Shown here: piece after piece, positions 7,999-16,433 of the stretch
Layout of the letters: each line of letters opens with the position of its first letter
Position numbering within the stretch: position 1 is the stretch's first letter
Source: Jeotgalibaca ciconiae
GTDB lineage: Bacteria; Bacillota; Bacilli; Lactobacillales; Aerococcaceae
DNA: 64,000 bases
Assembly: GCF_003955755.1 (NCBI RefSeq)
Contig: NZ_CP034465.1
Location: 1,916,001-1,980,000 of the forward strand
Direction of reading: 5' to 3'
Notes under the pieces: model-generated
The model's input: only the letters and a program-made list of their open reading frames with translations
The model's database searches: none
What the model was told of the DNA's origin: nothing
Program-made: the position numbers and the translations under genes

Positions 7999-9261
7999 AT
8001 GATTGTGAGTATAGGCTACGCATGTTTACACATAGGGTTGACAAATACTAATATAAAAACGGTCATACAGCGAAATGCAACAGAAGAAAAACTAACAGAG
8101 GTAACGGCTCATAATTTAAGTGCCTTAGAAAAAATGATTGACTATAATATTTTAAACGATATCCGTTTATACCGTATTAGCTCTGGTTTAGTTCCTTTTG
8201 GATCGAGCCCCATTAATAGATTGCCTTGGGATAAAATCCATCAAGAAGCTTTTGAACGAATCGGGAAAAAAGTTGCAGAAAGCGGGATGCGGGTTTCATT
8301 TCATCCAGGTCAATATACCGTATTAAATTCACCCAGTGAAGAGGTTGTTAATCGAGCGATTGACGATCTCATTTATCAAGAAAAAATACTAACGTGCCTG
8401 GGAACAAATTCCTCTCATAAACTGATTCTTCATGTTGGAGGAGTTTACGGAGATAAAGAAGGGGCAATGGAACGATTTGTACAAAATTTCCAGCGACTCC
8501 CGGAGAGTGTGAAAGCTCGTTTGATTATTGAAAATGATGACCGCCTCTATCATATTGAAGATGTCCTTGCTTTATCAAAACGAATAGGAATACCGGTTGT
8601 CTATGATAATTTACACAATGCTATTAATCCTTCCCCTACGAATAAAGATGATAATTATTGGATTACGGAAGCAAATAAGACATGGAAAAAAGAAGACGGC
8701 AAACAAAAAATACATTATTCGCAACAAGCTCCAGACAAGCGATTAGGTGCTCATACCGACACGATTTATCTCAAAACATTCTTGGAGTTCTATAAAAAAA
8801 TCCCAGACACGACGATTGATATTATGTTGGAGGTAAAAGATAAGAACCTGTCAGCTATTAAATGTCAGAATGCCATCACGGATAGGAAGAATATAGTACT
8901 TTTAGAAAGAGAATGGGCTCGCTATAAATATCTTATTCTCGAAAAATCACCAGCAATCTATCAAATGATTCGAACGCTCTTAAAAGATAAAGCAGATTAT
9001 CCTGTAATTGAATTTTATGAATTGATCGAAAAGGCACAAAAAAAAGAAACCAATCCTGGAGAAGCTGAAAATACAGCCCAGCATGTATGGGGATATTTTA
9101 AAGATCAAGCTACTGTTCGAGAGAAAAGAACGTTTATAAGAAATTGTGAGAAATACCGTAATCAAAAAGGCTCCCTTCAAACAATCAAAAGACAGTTATT
9201 CAAGCTAGCTGTTAAGTATGAGGAGGCCTATTTATTAGAATCTTTGTATTTTTATCTATAA
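7999..9261 (+). CDS. uvsE: UV-damage endonuclease UvdE/UvsE
   Basis: A 420-residue TIM-barrel repair enzyme that nicks DNA 5' to UV photoproducts using a metal cluster, an alternative route to UvrABC repair. Conserved family parts are present: IGYACLHIGL at the start, LYRISSGLVPFGS, SFHPGQYTVLNSP (metal-ligand His), LILHVGGVYGDK, RLIIENDD (Glu) and VVYDNLHNAINPS (Asp/His). The region after about residue 290 is an additional C-terminal part seen in many Firmicutes members. The ATG at 7999 is preceded by GAGAAGAGGGG; an in-frame ATG at 7957 would add 14 residues not typical of the family. No SOS box was clearly visible upstream. Confidence 0.9.
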   Translation: MIVSIGYACLHIGLTNTNIKTVIQRNATEEKLTEVTAHNLSALEKMIDYNILNDIRLYRISSGLVPFGSSPINRLPWDKIHQEAFERIGKKVAESGMRVSFHPGQYTVLNSPSEEVVNRAIDDLIYQEKILTCLGTNSSHKLILHVGGVYGDKEGAMERFVQNFQRLPESVKARLIIENDDRLYHIEDVLALSKRIGIPVVYDNLHNAINPSPTNKDDNYWITEANKTWKKEDGKQKIHYSQQAPDKRLGAHTDTIYLKTFLEFYKKIPDTTIDIMLEVKDKNLSAIKCQNAITDRKNIVLLEREWARYKYLILEKSPAIYQMIRTLLKDKADYPVIEFYELIEKAQKKETNPGEAENTAQHVWGYFKDQATVREKRTFIRNCEKYRNQKGSLQTIKRQLFKLAVKYEEAYLLESLYFYL

Positions 9262-9395
9262 AGGACGACATTCATCAATTGTATTTTTATCGTTGAAAAC
9301 CGAATCGGAGCAGCTGGTGATTTGGTGAAACAATTGTGTTATTCTAGAAAAAAGAAAGAATCTATTCTATTTCTCTATAAGAATTTGCATATTTT

Positions 9396-10160
9396 TTGTG
9401 TGCATACATCAGAAAGGACATAAAAGTAGAAGTTTGTGCAGGAAGTTTGGAGGATTGTGTTTATGCGAATCAAGCAGGAGCAGATCGCATTGAGCTCAAT
9501 AACGCCATACATCTTGGCGGTCTCACACCAAGTATTGGCACACTCATTGAATCGAAAAAGCAAACCAATATTCCCATCGTTACGATGGTCCGGCCACGTG
9601 GAGGCGGATTTTATTATAATGATTATGAAAAAGCAACGATGTATGAAGACGCAAAAATCCTGATTAAACATCAAGCAGATGGTCTTGTTTTTGGATTTTT
9701 GGATGTAAATAGGCAGATTGATGTAGAAGTTACTAGGAAGTTTGTTGAGTTGTGTCATAAAAATAAAGTTGAAGCAATATTTCATCGTGCTTTTGACCGG
9801 ACAGCGGATCCATTCTATGCTATCGAGACGCTGATTTCCTGTGGAGTCAATCGTATCTTGACTAGCGGCCTCCAGTCGAGTGCTGAACAAGGGATGAAGC
9901 TCTTGGCAGAATTACAACAGAAGTACGGCGATAAAATAGAAATTTGTGTGGGTGCAGGAGTGAATGAGAAGAACGTTCTAAAAATAATAGCAGAAACAAA
10001 AATTTCTCAAGTGCATTCTTCTTTTAAAGGGTGGTATGAGGATCCTACCACAAGTGGGAACGAGGTTTCTTATCGCTACAGCGAGCAGGGTGACTATGAA
10101 GGTGTCAGTCTTTCTAAATTAAACTCTTTTATAAATATCTTAAAAGAGGAATCCCGCTGA
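9396..10160 (+). CDS. cutC: CutC-family protein
   Basis: A TIM-barrel protein of the CutC family (about 245-254 residues). It shows the family's VEVCAGSLEDCVYANQAGAD opening, RIELNNAIHLGGLTPS, VRPRGGGFYY, GLVFGFLDVN, FHRAFDRT, ILTSG and a final HSSFKGW. It was historically linked to copper homeostasis; a role in copper export is doubtful and the true activity is unsettled. The start is unclear: no ATG exists at the expected point just before the VEVCAG strand. TTG 9396 gives the longest reading but has no good ribosome site, and AGAAAGGA (9411-9418) lies immediately before ATA. The gene ends head-on against the PucR-type gene, sharing a two-way terminator. Confidence 0.85.
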   Translation: MCAYIRKDIKVEVCAGSLEDCVYANQAGADRIELNNAIHLGGLTPSIGTLIESKKQTNIPIVTMVRPRGGGFYYNDYEKATMYEDAKILIKHQADGLVFGFLDVNRQIDVEVTRKFVELCHKNKVEAIFHRAFDRTADPFYAIETLISCGVNRILTSGLQSSAEQGMKLLAELQQKYGDKIEICVGAGVNEKNVLKIIAETKISQVHSSFKGWYEDPTTSGNEVSYRYSEQGDYEGVSLSKLNSFINILKEESR

Positions 10161-10217
10161 ATTACTTATCTGCGTCCAAGATATCCTGCCAATTTTTGAC
10201 CAATTCCAAATTAAATA

Positions 10218-10262
10218 AATAGTCGATTGATGGATTTAACGATTCAATCGACTATTTTTTTG
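10218..10262. terminator. Bidirectional intrinsic terminator between cutC and the PucR-type gene
   Basis: A perfect stem of at least 11 bp (AATAGTCGATTGA against TCAATCGACTATT) has T-rich sequence on its right and A-rich sequence on its left, so it can end transcription from both converging genes. Confidence 0.85.
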
Positions 10263-10277
10263 AGCTGTTTAAAAAAA

Positions 10278-11985
10278 TTAGCGGGACATATTCTTTAAAT
10301 CAAGCAGTTGATAGATTTTTAATGCAAGCTGTAGTTTCAGTACTTCTTCTGCGTCTTTCAAGTCAATCTCGAGAATGCTTTCTATTTTTTCCATTCGATA
10401 GAGCAAAGTACTTCGGTGAATAAATAATGCACGCGCACTTTCGGCAATATTGAACCGATAAGTAATCAAACTTTCCAGTGTCTCTATTAATTCAGATTGG
10501 TTTTTTCGGTCATATTGAAACAGAATTCCGAGAGTTTGCTGAAAATAATGATTCATTTCTTCTTTTTTTATATTATTTACCAAAAAGTATTGCACAATGA
10601 AATCATCGAAGTGAGCGATTTTATTTTCTTTTGTAGAGAGACTGTTTTCTGAAAGGCGCATGGTTTCTTGTGCTTGATGAAAACTTTCATTAATTTGACT
10701 GATATGAGTGACTGTTTTTCCAATAGAAGCCGTTGCAGAAATAGTTGGAATAGCGGATTCAACTTTCTTTAAAATGAATTCTGCGTACTTCTTTAAATAA
10801 GTTACTTTCATATTTGTTTTACTTCCCACCAATACAATAATGTGTTTCTTACGACTAAAAATAATTTCAGATTCTTTTGTCTCTGTTGCAAGATGGTCAA
10901 AATAATTCAGTAATTGTTTCATGGTGACGTTCTCTAGTTGATTTCTGAGAACAAGATCTTTTTCTTTTCTATGTTCAAGAAAGACAATCGGGAAAACAAT
11001 AGCAGTGTAGTTAAGATCAAGATTAATGCCATGTAGATCGGCCAAATTACTCAATGTTTCTTTGGAAGTGATCTTACCGAGTAACAGTTCATCAAAGAGA
11101 TCACGGCGAATCCGATTTCGGGCTCGTTCTACTTCATCATTTCGAATGCGTTCTAAAGAAAATGCCATGGCGCCATTTTCTAAAGCAATATAAGAATGTT
11201 CGTTAAGTTTATCTGACGGTTCCCAAAGAACAATGAATCCATAATGTTTGGATTGAAAATAAACCGAAAGCACTGTACATTGAAACTCTTGCTTATTTTC
11301 ATCAATACTGAACAAGCGTACAATCGGTTTTTGTAGTTTTTCAAATTCAGGCGGAAAACTTTGGATAAATTCTTCTGAAAAAGGAATCTCATTTTTTTCT
11401 AGAGAAATCCAATCTGCTAACTGGTGCGGTCTATCGGGATTGTTGGTCCAATGTAAAAGAGCCCAATTACGGTCCAACAGCAAAACAGAAGATTTGCAAA
11501 GTTTGGCTAAAGTGAGCGAAATTTGTTGTAAGCCGCCGCCGTGCAAAGAAATATTAAAGAATTGTGTATGAATATCTAAAGACTCCTTATTCAATGAATC
11601 AAATTTATCCGATAATTCCTCCATTAATCGACTCATGATTTTAGAAAAGGAAAGACCATACGGTAACTTGATAAGAGGGAGGCCAAGTTCATTGGAAAGT
11701 GCAATCATATTCTCAGGAATAGTGCCAAAGTAGCGGTGAGCTTTATACAAAGAGCAGGGCAGTTAAGAACGTCTAATTTTCGCATCATTTGATCTTGAAG
11801 TTCCATGCTGTCCTTGAAGAAATAGCCAGAAGTTAAAAGTAGCTCTCCTACTGAAAACCAATCCAAAGCATCAGGTTATCCATAATATTGACGCTGGAAA
11901 TAATATTATCCAGTCCTGCATGTCCAGCAACGATTTCCATCTCATTAAAGGGAGCTAATTGAACAAATTGTTTTACAGTCAGCAT
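10278..11985 (-). pseudogene. PucR/CdaR-family transcriptional regulator, two frameshifts
   Basis: On the minus strand an ATG at 11985, behind AAAGGAG, starts a PucR-type purine-catabolism regulator N-terminus (MLTVKQFVQLAPFNEM...). The frame breaks near 11874, where AACCTGATG would read DNPDALDW if one more C were present. It continues in another frame (FSVGELLLTSGYFF...), then breaks again near 11742, where ATAAAG needs one more A to continue into KAHRYFGTIPENM. Downstream, 490 codons from 11750 remain open and end in the PucR C-terminal helix-turn-helix (AESARALFIHRSTLLYRM). Both lesions are single-base losses in homopolymers, so sequencing error is as likely as real decay. Repaired, the protein would be about 568 residues and would likely control the divergent fdrA-ylbE operon. 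Confidence 0.8.
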
Positions 11986-12056
11986 AAGTACTCCTTTCTT
12001 CTTGTAGTAAACGTTTTCCTATATAGAATAACCTATAAAAATGCATAGTGCCAGTT

Positions 12057-12079
12057 CTATTAGTTAAATTAACCAATAG
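12057..12079. promoter_or_regulatory. 23-bp near-perfect palindrome, likely PucR-type operator
   Basis: CTATTAGTTAA, a central A, then TTAACCAATAG form a palindrome with only one mismatched pair. It lies in the 214-bp gap between the divergent PucR-type gene and the fdrA-like gene, where a shared operator would be expected. Assignment to PucR is inference from position. Confidence 0.5.
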
Positions 12080-12199
12080 GAATAGAAAATATTCAGATAA
12101 TCTGTCCGATGATGTAAGGGTTTTCTTTTGATGAGATAAGGACAGAGAAGAAGAGTCAGAAATTTATCTCTCTTAAAAAAAATGATTGGAGGGATTTAT

Positions 12200-13369
12200 A
12201 TGAAAGAATGGTTAGGTTGGCAAAAAGGAGATTGGGGTGCCTACTTTGGGTTGTTGGCTAATAATCTTACGAACTATTTCACGATGGCTGGTCTATTGAT
12301 TTTTACGGTTGGTTTTCCTGCAGAGTTTGTCTACACACGCATTGCCCCTAATAATGTTGGGCTTTGCTTTGCCAATAAAGTGAATCGTGGAAACATTGGT
12401 ATCGTCGGTGCCTCAGGTACTGGCAGCCAAGAGCTAAGCGTTCGTATCCAAGAATTTGGCGGTGGTATTTCTCAATTAATCGGAACTGGAGGTAGAGATC
12501 TAAGTGAAGAAGTCGGCGGAATTATGATGATGGATGGTATCCAAGCATTGGAAGCTGATGAAGAAACAGATGTCATTGTGCTCATATCGAAACCACCTGC
12601 TAAAAAAGTCGCCGAGAAAATTTTGAAATTTGCTGGAGAAATCAGTAAGCCTGTTGTGGTGTTTTTCTTGGGAGAGGTAGAAAATACTGAGACCGTTCCA
12701 GGTATTTATTTTGCCAAACGTTCCAAAGAAGCTGCCATCCAAGCCGTTGTCTTAGCAGGAATAGACGAAGAAACGCTGAACAAACGTGCGCTTAACTTAC
12801 CTTTAATTGAAGAAATCAAAGGTAAATTAAAACCAGAGCAACAGTATATCCGCGGATTGTTTTGCGGCGGAACGCTATGTGATGAAGCGATGTTTGCAGC
12901 TATGGAATATTTCGACAATGTCTACAGCAATATTCATCCGGATCAAAACCGCCAACTGAAAAATAACAATGTCAGTCAAGAGCATACCTTTATTGATTTT
13001 GGCTCCGATGAGTTTACAAGTGGGAAGCCTCATCCGATGATTGATCCATCTACAAGAATTGATCGGTTTCTTCAAGAAGCAAAAGATCCAGAGGTCGGCG
13101 TTATTATATTAGACTTTGTTTTGGGATATGGTGCGCATCCAGATCCAGTGGGTGTCATGTTGCCTGCGATTGAAGAGGCCAAATCATTTGCGGAGGAAGA
13201 AGGTCGTCATCTGGAAATTCTTGGGTATGTATTAGGAACAGAATTAGACGAGCAGAATCTAACTGAACAAATTAAAAAGCTAGAAGACGTCGGCGTAACG
13301 ATTTCCAGTAGCAGTCAAAATACGGGGCTATTGGCGCGTGGGTTTGTTCAGAAAGAGGTGACAAAATGA
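12200..13369 (+). CDS. Chimeric FdrA-like protein with a permease N-terminus
   Basis: 389 residues. From about residue 51 (NNVGLCFANKV) to the end it follows FdrA: NIGIVGASGTGSQEL, the GTGGRDLSEEVGGIMMMD block and a succinyl-CoA-synthetase-like fold. FdrA (AllF) is a subunit of the oxamate carbamoyltransferase complex in purine/allantoin breakdown, normally 500 residues or more. Its first 150 or so residues are missing. Instead residues 1-50 (KGDWGAYFGLLANNLTNYF, GFPAEFVYTRIAP) look like the N-terminus of an NCS2-type permease. The simplest reading is a deletion that fused the start of a permease gene to the middle of fdrA around 12340-12360, removing whatever lay between. The ATG at 12200 has GGAGGG at ideal spacing. 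The product is probably non-functional as FdrA. Confidence 0.7.
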   Translation: MKEWLGWQKGDWGAYFGLLANNLTNYFTMAGLLIFTVGFPAEFVYTRIAPNNVGLCFANKVNRGNIGIVGASGTGSQELSVRIQEFGGGISQLIGTGGRDLSEEVGGIMMMDGIQALEADEETDVIVLISKPPAKKVAEKILKFAGEISKPVVVFFLGEVENTETVPGIYFAKRSKEAAIQAVVLAGIDEETLNKRALNLPLIEEIKGKLKPEQQYIRGLFCGGTLCDEAMFAAMEYFDNVYSNIHPDQNRQLKNNNVSQEHTFIDFGSDEFTSGKPHPMIDPSTRIDRFLQEAKDPEVGVIILDFVLGYGAHPDPVGVMLPAIEEAKSFAEEEGRHLEILGYVLGTELDEQNLTEQIKKLEDVGVTISSSSQNTGLLARGFVQKEVTK

Positions 13370-14796
13370 GTAAAATCAATGAATTATTTCAAGAGGAACT
13401 TCAGGCAGTAACGGTGGGGATTGAATTTATTAGTGAAGATATTCAAAAGCAGGGAGCAAAAGCGATTCAAGTAGACTGGGCTCCGCCGGCAAGAGGCGAC
13501 AGCCATTTGATAGCTCTATTAGAAAAACTTGATCGTCCGGAAATACGTAAAAAAATCGAAACAGCAAATCAAGAAGCCGTTAAAAGGATTATTCAGTCCC
13601 GTCCGGTGTTGATCGGATTTGACCAAGCGATAAATGTAGTACCGGGAATGACGAAGACAACGATTCTCCATGCTGGACCTCCTGTTGAGTGGGAAAATAT
13701 GAGCGGCCCGATGAAAGGAGCCGTCACAGGGGCAATCGTGTTCGAAGGTTTAGCGAAAGATTTAGATGAGGCAGAGGAGATTGCGGCTTCTGGAAAAATA
13801 ACCTTCTCGCCCTGTCATGAACATGATTGTGTCGGGTCCATGGCTGGTGTAACTTCTGCTTCCATGTTTATGCATATTGTTGAGAATAAGGAATATGGAA
13901 ATATTGCCTACACGAACTTGAGCGAACAGCTATCCAAAATTTTACGAATGGGAGCAAACGACCAGAGCGTAATTGACCGTTTAAATTGGATGCGCGACGT
14001 ATTAGGTCCTGTTTTGAGAGACGCAATGAAATTGAATCCGGAAGGAATCGATCTGCGCTTGCTGCTTTCTCAAGCTTTGCATATGGGGGATGAATGTCAC
14101 AACCGTAATATTGCTGGGACGACACTATTAATACAGGCACTGACCCCGTATATTGTATTGACCGATTATTCAAAAGAAGTGAAAAAGGAAGTTTTTGATT
14201 TCGTTGCAAGTAGTGATTATTTTTCAGGTCCAACATGGATGGCGTTATGTAAATGTGCTCTGGACGCTGCTCATGGAATTGAAAACAGTACAGTCGTAAC
14301 TACTATGTGTCGAAATGGTTATGAATTCGGCATTCGTATTAGTGGTGTTCCAGGAAACACTTGGTTCACTGGTCCGGCCCAACAAGTGATTGGACCAATG
14401 TTTGCCGGTTATAAACCAGAAGATTCCGGTTTGGATATCGGCGATAGTGCGATCACCGAAACCTATGGGATTGGTGGTTTTGCGATGGCAACAGCTCCAG
14501 CAATCGTACCTTTAGTTGGTGGAACCGTAGAAGAAGCCTTAAATTACTCAACCGAAATGTTGGAAATCACCACTACAACAAATCCGAACGTAACCATTCC
14601 AATCCATGATTTTATGGGAGTGCCGACGGGAATCGACGTAAGAAAAGTAATAGAAAAAGGAATCCTTCCAATCATCAATACAGCTATTGCACATAAAGAA
14701 GCAGGCATTGGCATGATTGGTGCCGGTATTACTCATCCACCTTTTGAAGCATTTGAAAGAGGTTTGGAAGCATTGGTGGAGAAGATTTTTAACTAG
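13366..14796 (+). CDS. YlbE/AllG-like protein (DUF1116), oxamate carbamoyltransferase-type subunit
   Basis: A 476-residue protein of the DUF1116 family. It has the expected segments: WAPPARGD near residue 40, RPVLIGFDQAINVVPGM (about 78-94), HAGPPVEWENMSGPMKGAV, SPCHEHDCVGSMAGVTS (about 147-163), HMGDECHNRN, and GIGMIGAGITHPPFEAF near the C-terminus. In E. coli the equivalent gene sits next to fdrA and has been assigned to the FdrA/YlbE/YlbF oxamate carbamoyltransferase (AllFGH), which makes carbamoyl phosphate from oxalurate. The start overlaps the fdrA-like stop by four bases (ATGA), so translation is coupled. This gene appears intact, but its partner upstream is truncated, and a third subunit (DUF2877) and carbamate kinase are not found here. 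Confidence 0.85.
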   Translation: MSKINELFQEELQAVTVGIEFISEDIQKQGAKAIQVDWAPPARGDSHLIALLEKLDRPEIRKKIETANQEAVKRIIQSRPVLIGFDQAINVVPGMTKTTILHAGPPVEWENMSGPMKGAVTGAIVFEGLAKDLDEAEEIAASGKITFSPCHEHDCVGSMAGVTSASMFMHIVENKEYGNIAYTNLSEQLSKILRMGANDQSVIDRLNWMRDVLGPVLRDAMKLNPEGIDLRLLLSQALHMGDECHNRNIAGTTLLIQALTPYIVLTDYSKEVKKEVFDFVASSDYFSGPTWMALCKCALDAAHGIENSTVVTTMCRNGYEFGIRISGVPGNTWFTGPAQQVIGPMFAGYKPEDSGLDIGDSAITETYGIGGFAMATAPAIVPLVGGTVEEALNYSTEMLEITTTTNPNVTIPIHDFMGVPTGIDVRKVIEKGILPIINTAIAHKEAGIGMIGAGITHPPFEAFERGLEALVEKIFN

Positions 14797-14806
14797 ATAT
14801 AGAAAA

Positions 14807-14847
14807 GAAGCATGGGAACTTTCCTACAGTTCTCCTGTTTCTTTTTA
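14807..14847 (+). terminator. Terminator of the fdrA-ylbE-like operon
   Basis: A stem of about 14 bp with one mismatch and G-U pairs (GAAGCATGGGAACT against AGTTCTCCTGTTTC), 7-base loop, then five Ts. Confidence 0.7.
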
Positions 14848-14901
14848 CTAATAGATAGCTGTTCCTACTTCCGTATTTCTATCAGGTATATTTAGACCCT
14901 T

Positions 14902-15879
14902 CTAAATAAACTCATCAGGAAAATAATTTTCAATTTTTTGAAAATACTTCTTGAGTAATTCATCTTGTGGAAGGGAAATTTTTTGAGCATATTGCAACAT
15001 GGCATTTATTTTTGCTCTCTTCGATTCACAAATTAGTACATGTGCACAGGCGAATTCTTGTTTAGGAACGACAATTGCTGTGGCATTTACCATATTTACT
15101 ACTCGAATTAACCCTTTATTCGAAGCTCTTTGGATTTCTCTAGCTTGTTGACCTAAATGTCCGAACACAGTGTCACCAAAGCCAACAGCATCTATAGGTC
15201 CTTCTTCAGAAACTAAAAAATCACAAGTAGGTAAGACATTGGAAAGATAATTGATTAAAGGATCACGGGAACCATATATATCTAACATCTTTTCTGACTT
15301 GGCTACTATTGGATTTTGTATTCTTTCACTATTTTCTAAATTCAATACACTATTTATTGCATGAAGCATTTCTTTCATAGTACGGGCAATAAATCCAATA
15401 GAAGGTGAAAAAGAGATACCATCGGTCGAGGTAGAAGAAAATGATTGGAGATAATCTTCATCAATTAAATTGCTAATAAAACCAAATAGATTAAGTGCCA
15501 TAGCTGGTGCTAAAACAGATCCACCGCCATCAGTTCCAACTCCCAAATCATTGATTCCTAATAAAACATTAATAGCGGTGCCGCTTGAGGAACCTGTCAT
15601 TGGGCGTCCACTAATGGGATTAACCATTGTCACATCAATAGCTCGACCACCCATGCTAGCTTTATCAATGGTATGTAGTAGATAGTCACCGTTAAGTTCG
15701 AGGGTTTTAACTAATTCTCGAGAAACTTGTATTTTATTTTTAACACCTAAATAACGATAGCGTTTATCCGCAGTAAACTTTTCAAGTATTCGAGGAAAGA
15801 CTTTTTCAATACTTCCATAGGGATTCTTCATTGCGATAAAGGATTTATTTGCAGCGGCTACAATTTCATTTGTTTGCAT
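14902..15879 (-). CDS. Compact amidase-signature family protein
   Basis: 325 residues, shorter than the usual 450-500 of amidase-signature enzymes, yet the catalytic elements look present. LGVKNKI near residue 45 matches the lysine motif, TGSSSGT near 95 supplies the cis-serine, and GVGTDGGGSVLAPA near 113-126 contains the nucleophile serine. Such enzymes hydrolyse amides through a Ser-cisSer-Lys triad. ATG 15879 follows GTGAGGTG with 8 bases between; GTG 15888 is less well placed. It is transcribed away from the yhf-type operon and shares its 166-bp control region, so its substrate may belong to the same pathway (inference). The family is broad and no specific substrate can be named. Confidence 0.7.
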   Translation of the reverse strand: MQTNEIVAAANKSFIAMKNPYGSIEKVFPRILEKFTADKRYRYLGVKNKIQVSRELVKTLELNGDYLLHTIDKASMGGRAIDVTMVNPISGRPMTGSSSGTAINVLLGINDLGVGTDGGGSVLAPAMALNLFGFISNLIDEDYLQSFSSTSTDGISFSPSIGFIARTMKEMLHAINSVLNLENSERIQNPIVAKSEKMLDIYGSRDPLINYLSNVLPTCDFLVSEEGPIDAVGFGDTVFGHLGQQAREIQRASNKGLIRVVNMVNATAIVVPKQEFACAHVLICESKRAKINAMLQYAQKISLPQDELLKKYFQKIENYFPDEFI

Positions 15880-15935
15880 GACTAGCACCTCACGTTTTTT
15901 TATAACAAGCTAAATATTACATAAAAACAAAACGC

Positions 15936-15964
15936 TTGCAATGAATAAAAATATCTTCTATACT
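15936..15964 (+). promoter_or_regulatory. Sigma-A promoter of the yhf-type operon, with cre-like sites
   Basis: TTGCAA (15936-15941) and TATACT (15959-15964) are exactly 17 bases apart, a good housekeeping promoter. Two weak cre-like sequences centre on CG at 15933 (AAACGCTTGCA) and 15979 (AGAAAACGTTATCT), one over the -35 and one just after the start, compatible with catabolite repression. Confidence 0.6.
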
Positions 15965-15988
15965 GAAAACAAGAAAACGTTATCTTAT

Positions 15989-16020
15989 TTTTCAAAGTAC
16001 AAAAAAATGTACATTGAAAA
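15989..16020. promoter_or_regulatory. Inverted repeat, candidate YhfZ operator
   Basis: TTTTCAAAGTAC and GTACATTGAAAA form arms matching at 11 of 12 positions, separated by eight bases. The site lies between the promoter and the ribosome site of the first operon gene, where a GntR-like regulator such as the operon's own YhfZ could block transcription. It could instead fold in the mRNA. Confidence 0.5.
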
Positions 16021-16045
16021 TTTAAAATAAGAAAGGATGAAGGAA

Positions 16046-16414
16046 ATGGCGAAAATAGTAGTTGGAGGACAGATTGACAAAAAAGAAGTTGCACAATTAG
16101 TTGAAAAATATGCAGATGGGAGGTTTGAAGTAGAAGTAAAAAGTGATTTGGATGCAGCTATGGCTATGAAAAGCGGAGCCGCAGATTATTATTTTGGAGC
16201 GTGCAATACAGGTGGCGGCGGAGCATTAGCTATGGCGATTGCGTTAATTGGGAGAGAAAACTGTGCAACTGTTTCAATGCCTGGGAAAATTATGGATGAA
16301 GTAGAAATGAGACAGCAAGTAACAGATGGCAAGAAAGCATTTGGTTTTACAGCGCAGCACAAAGAAAAAATTATACCAATCATTATGGATGAATTACTGA
16401 AATTATCACACTAA
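16046..16414 (+). CDS. yhfU: YhfU family protein (DUF2620)
   Basis: A 122-residue cytoplasmic protein, first gene of the operon. It begins with a strand-Gly motif (AKIVVGGQIDKKEV), has a central glycine-rich loop, YYFGACNTGGGGALAMAIALIG (about 50-71), and ends with a helical segment. Length and this loop match YhfU/DUF2620. The family has no settled function; its invariable pairing with the YhfT membrane protein suggests they act together, perhaps as a transporter accessory. ATG 16046 is favoured because AAAGG lies 9 bases before it; ATG 16037 is too close to that site. The next gene follows after 19 bases. Confidence 0.85.
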   Translation: MAKIVVGGQIDKKEVAQLVEKYADGRFEVEVKSDLDAAMAMKSGAADYYFGACNTGGGGALAMAIALIGRENCATVSMPGKIMDEVEMRQQVTDGKKAFGFTAQHKEKIIPIIMDELLKLSH

Positions 16415-16433
16415 CTTATAGGAGTGAAGAAAA

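Noticed and set aside
9375-9890. 171-codon minus-strand frame
   Set aside because: Antisense to cutC, low-complexity Cys/Ile/Phe-rich product and no homology I recognise.
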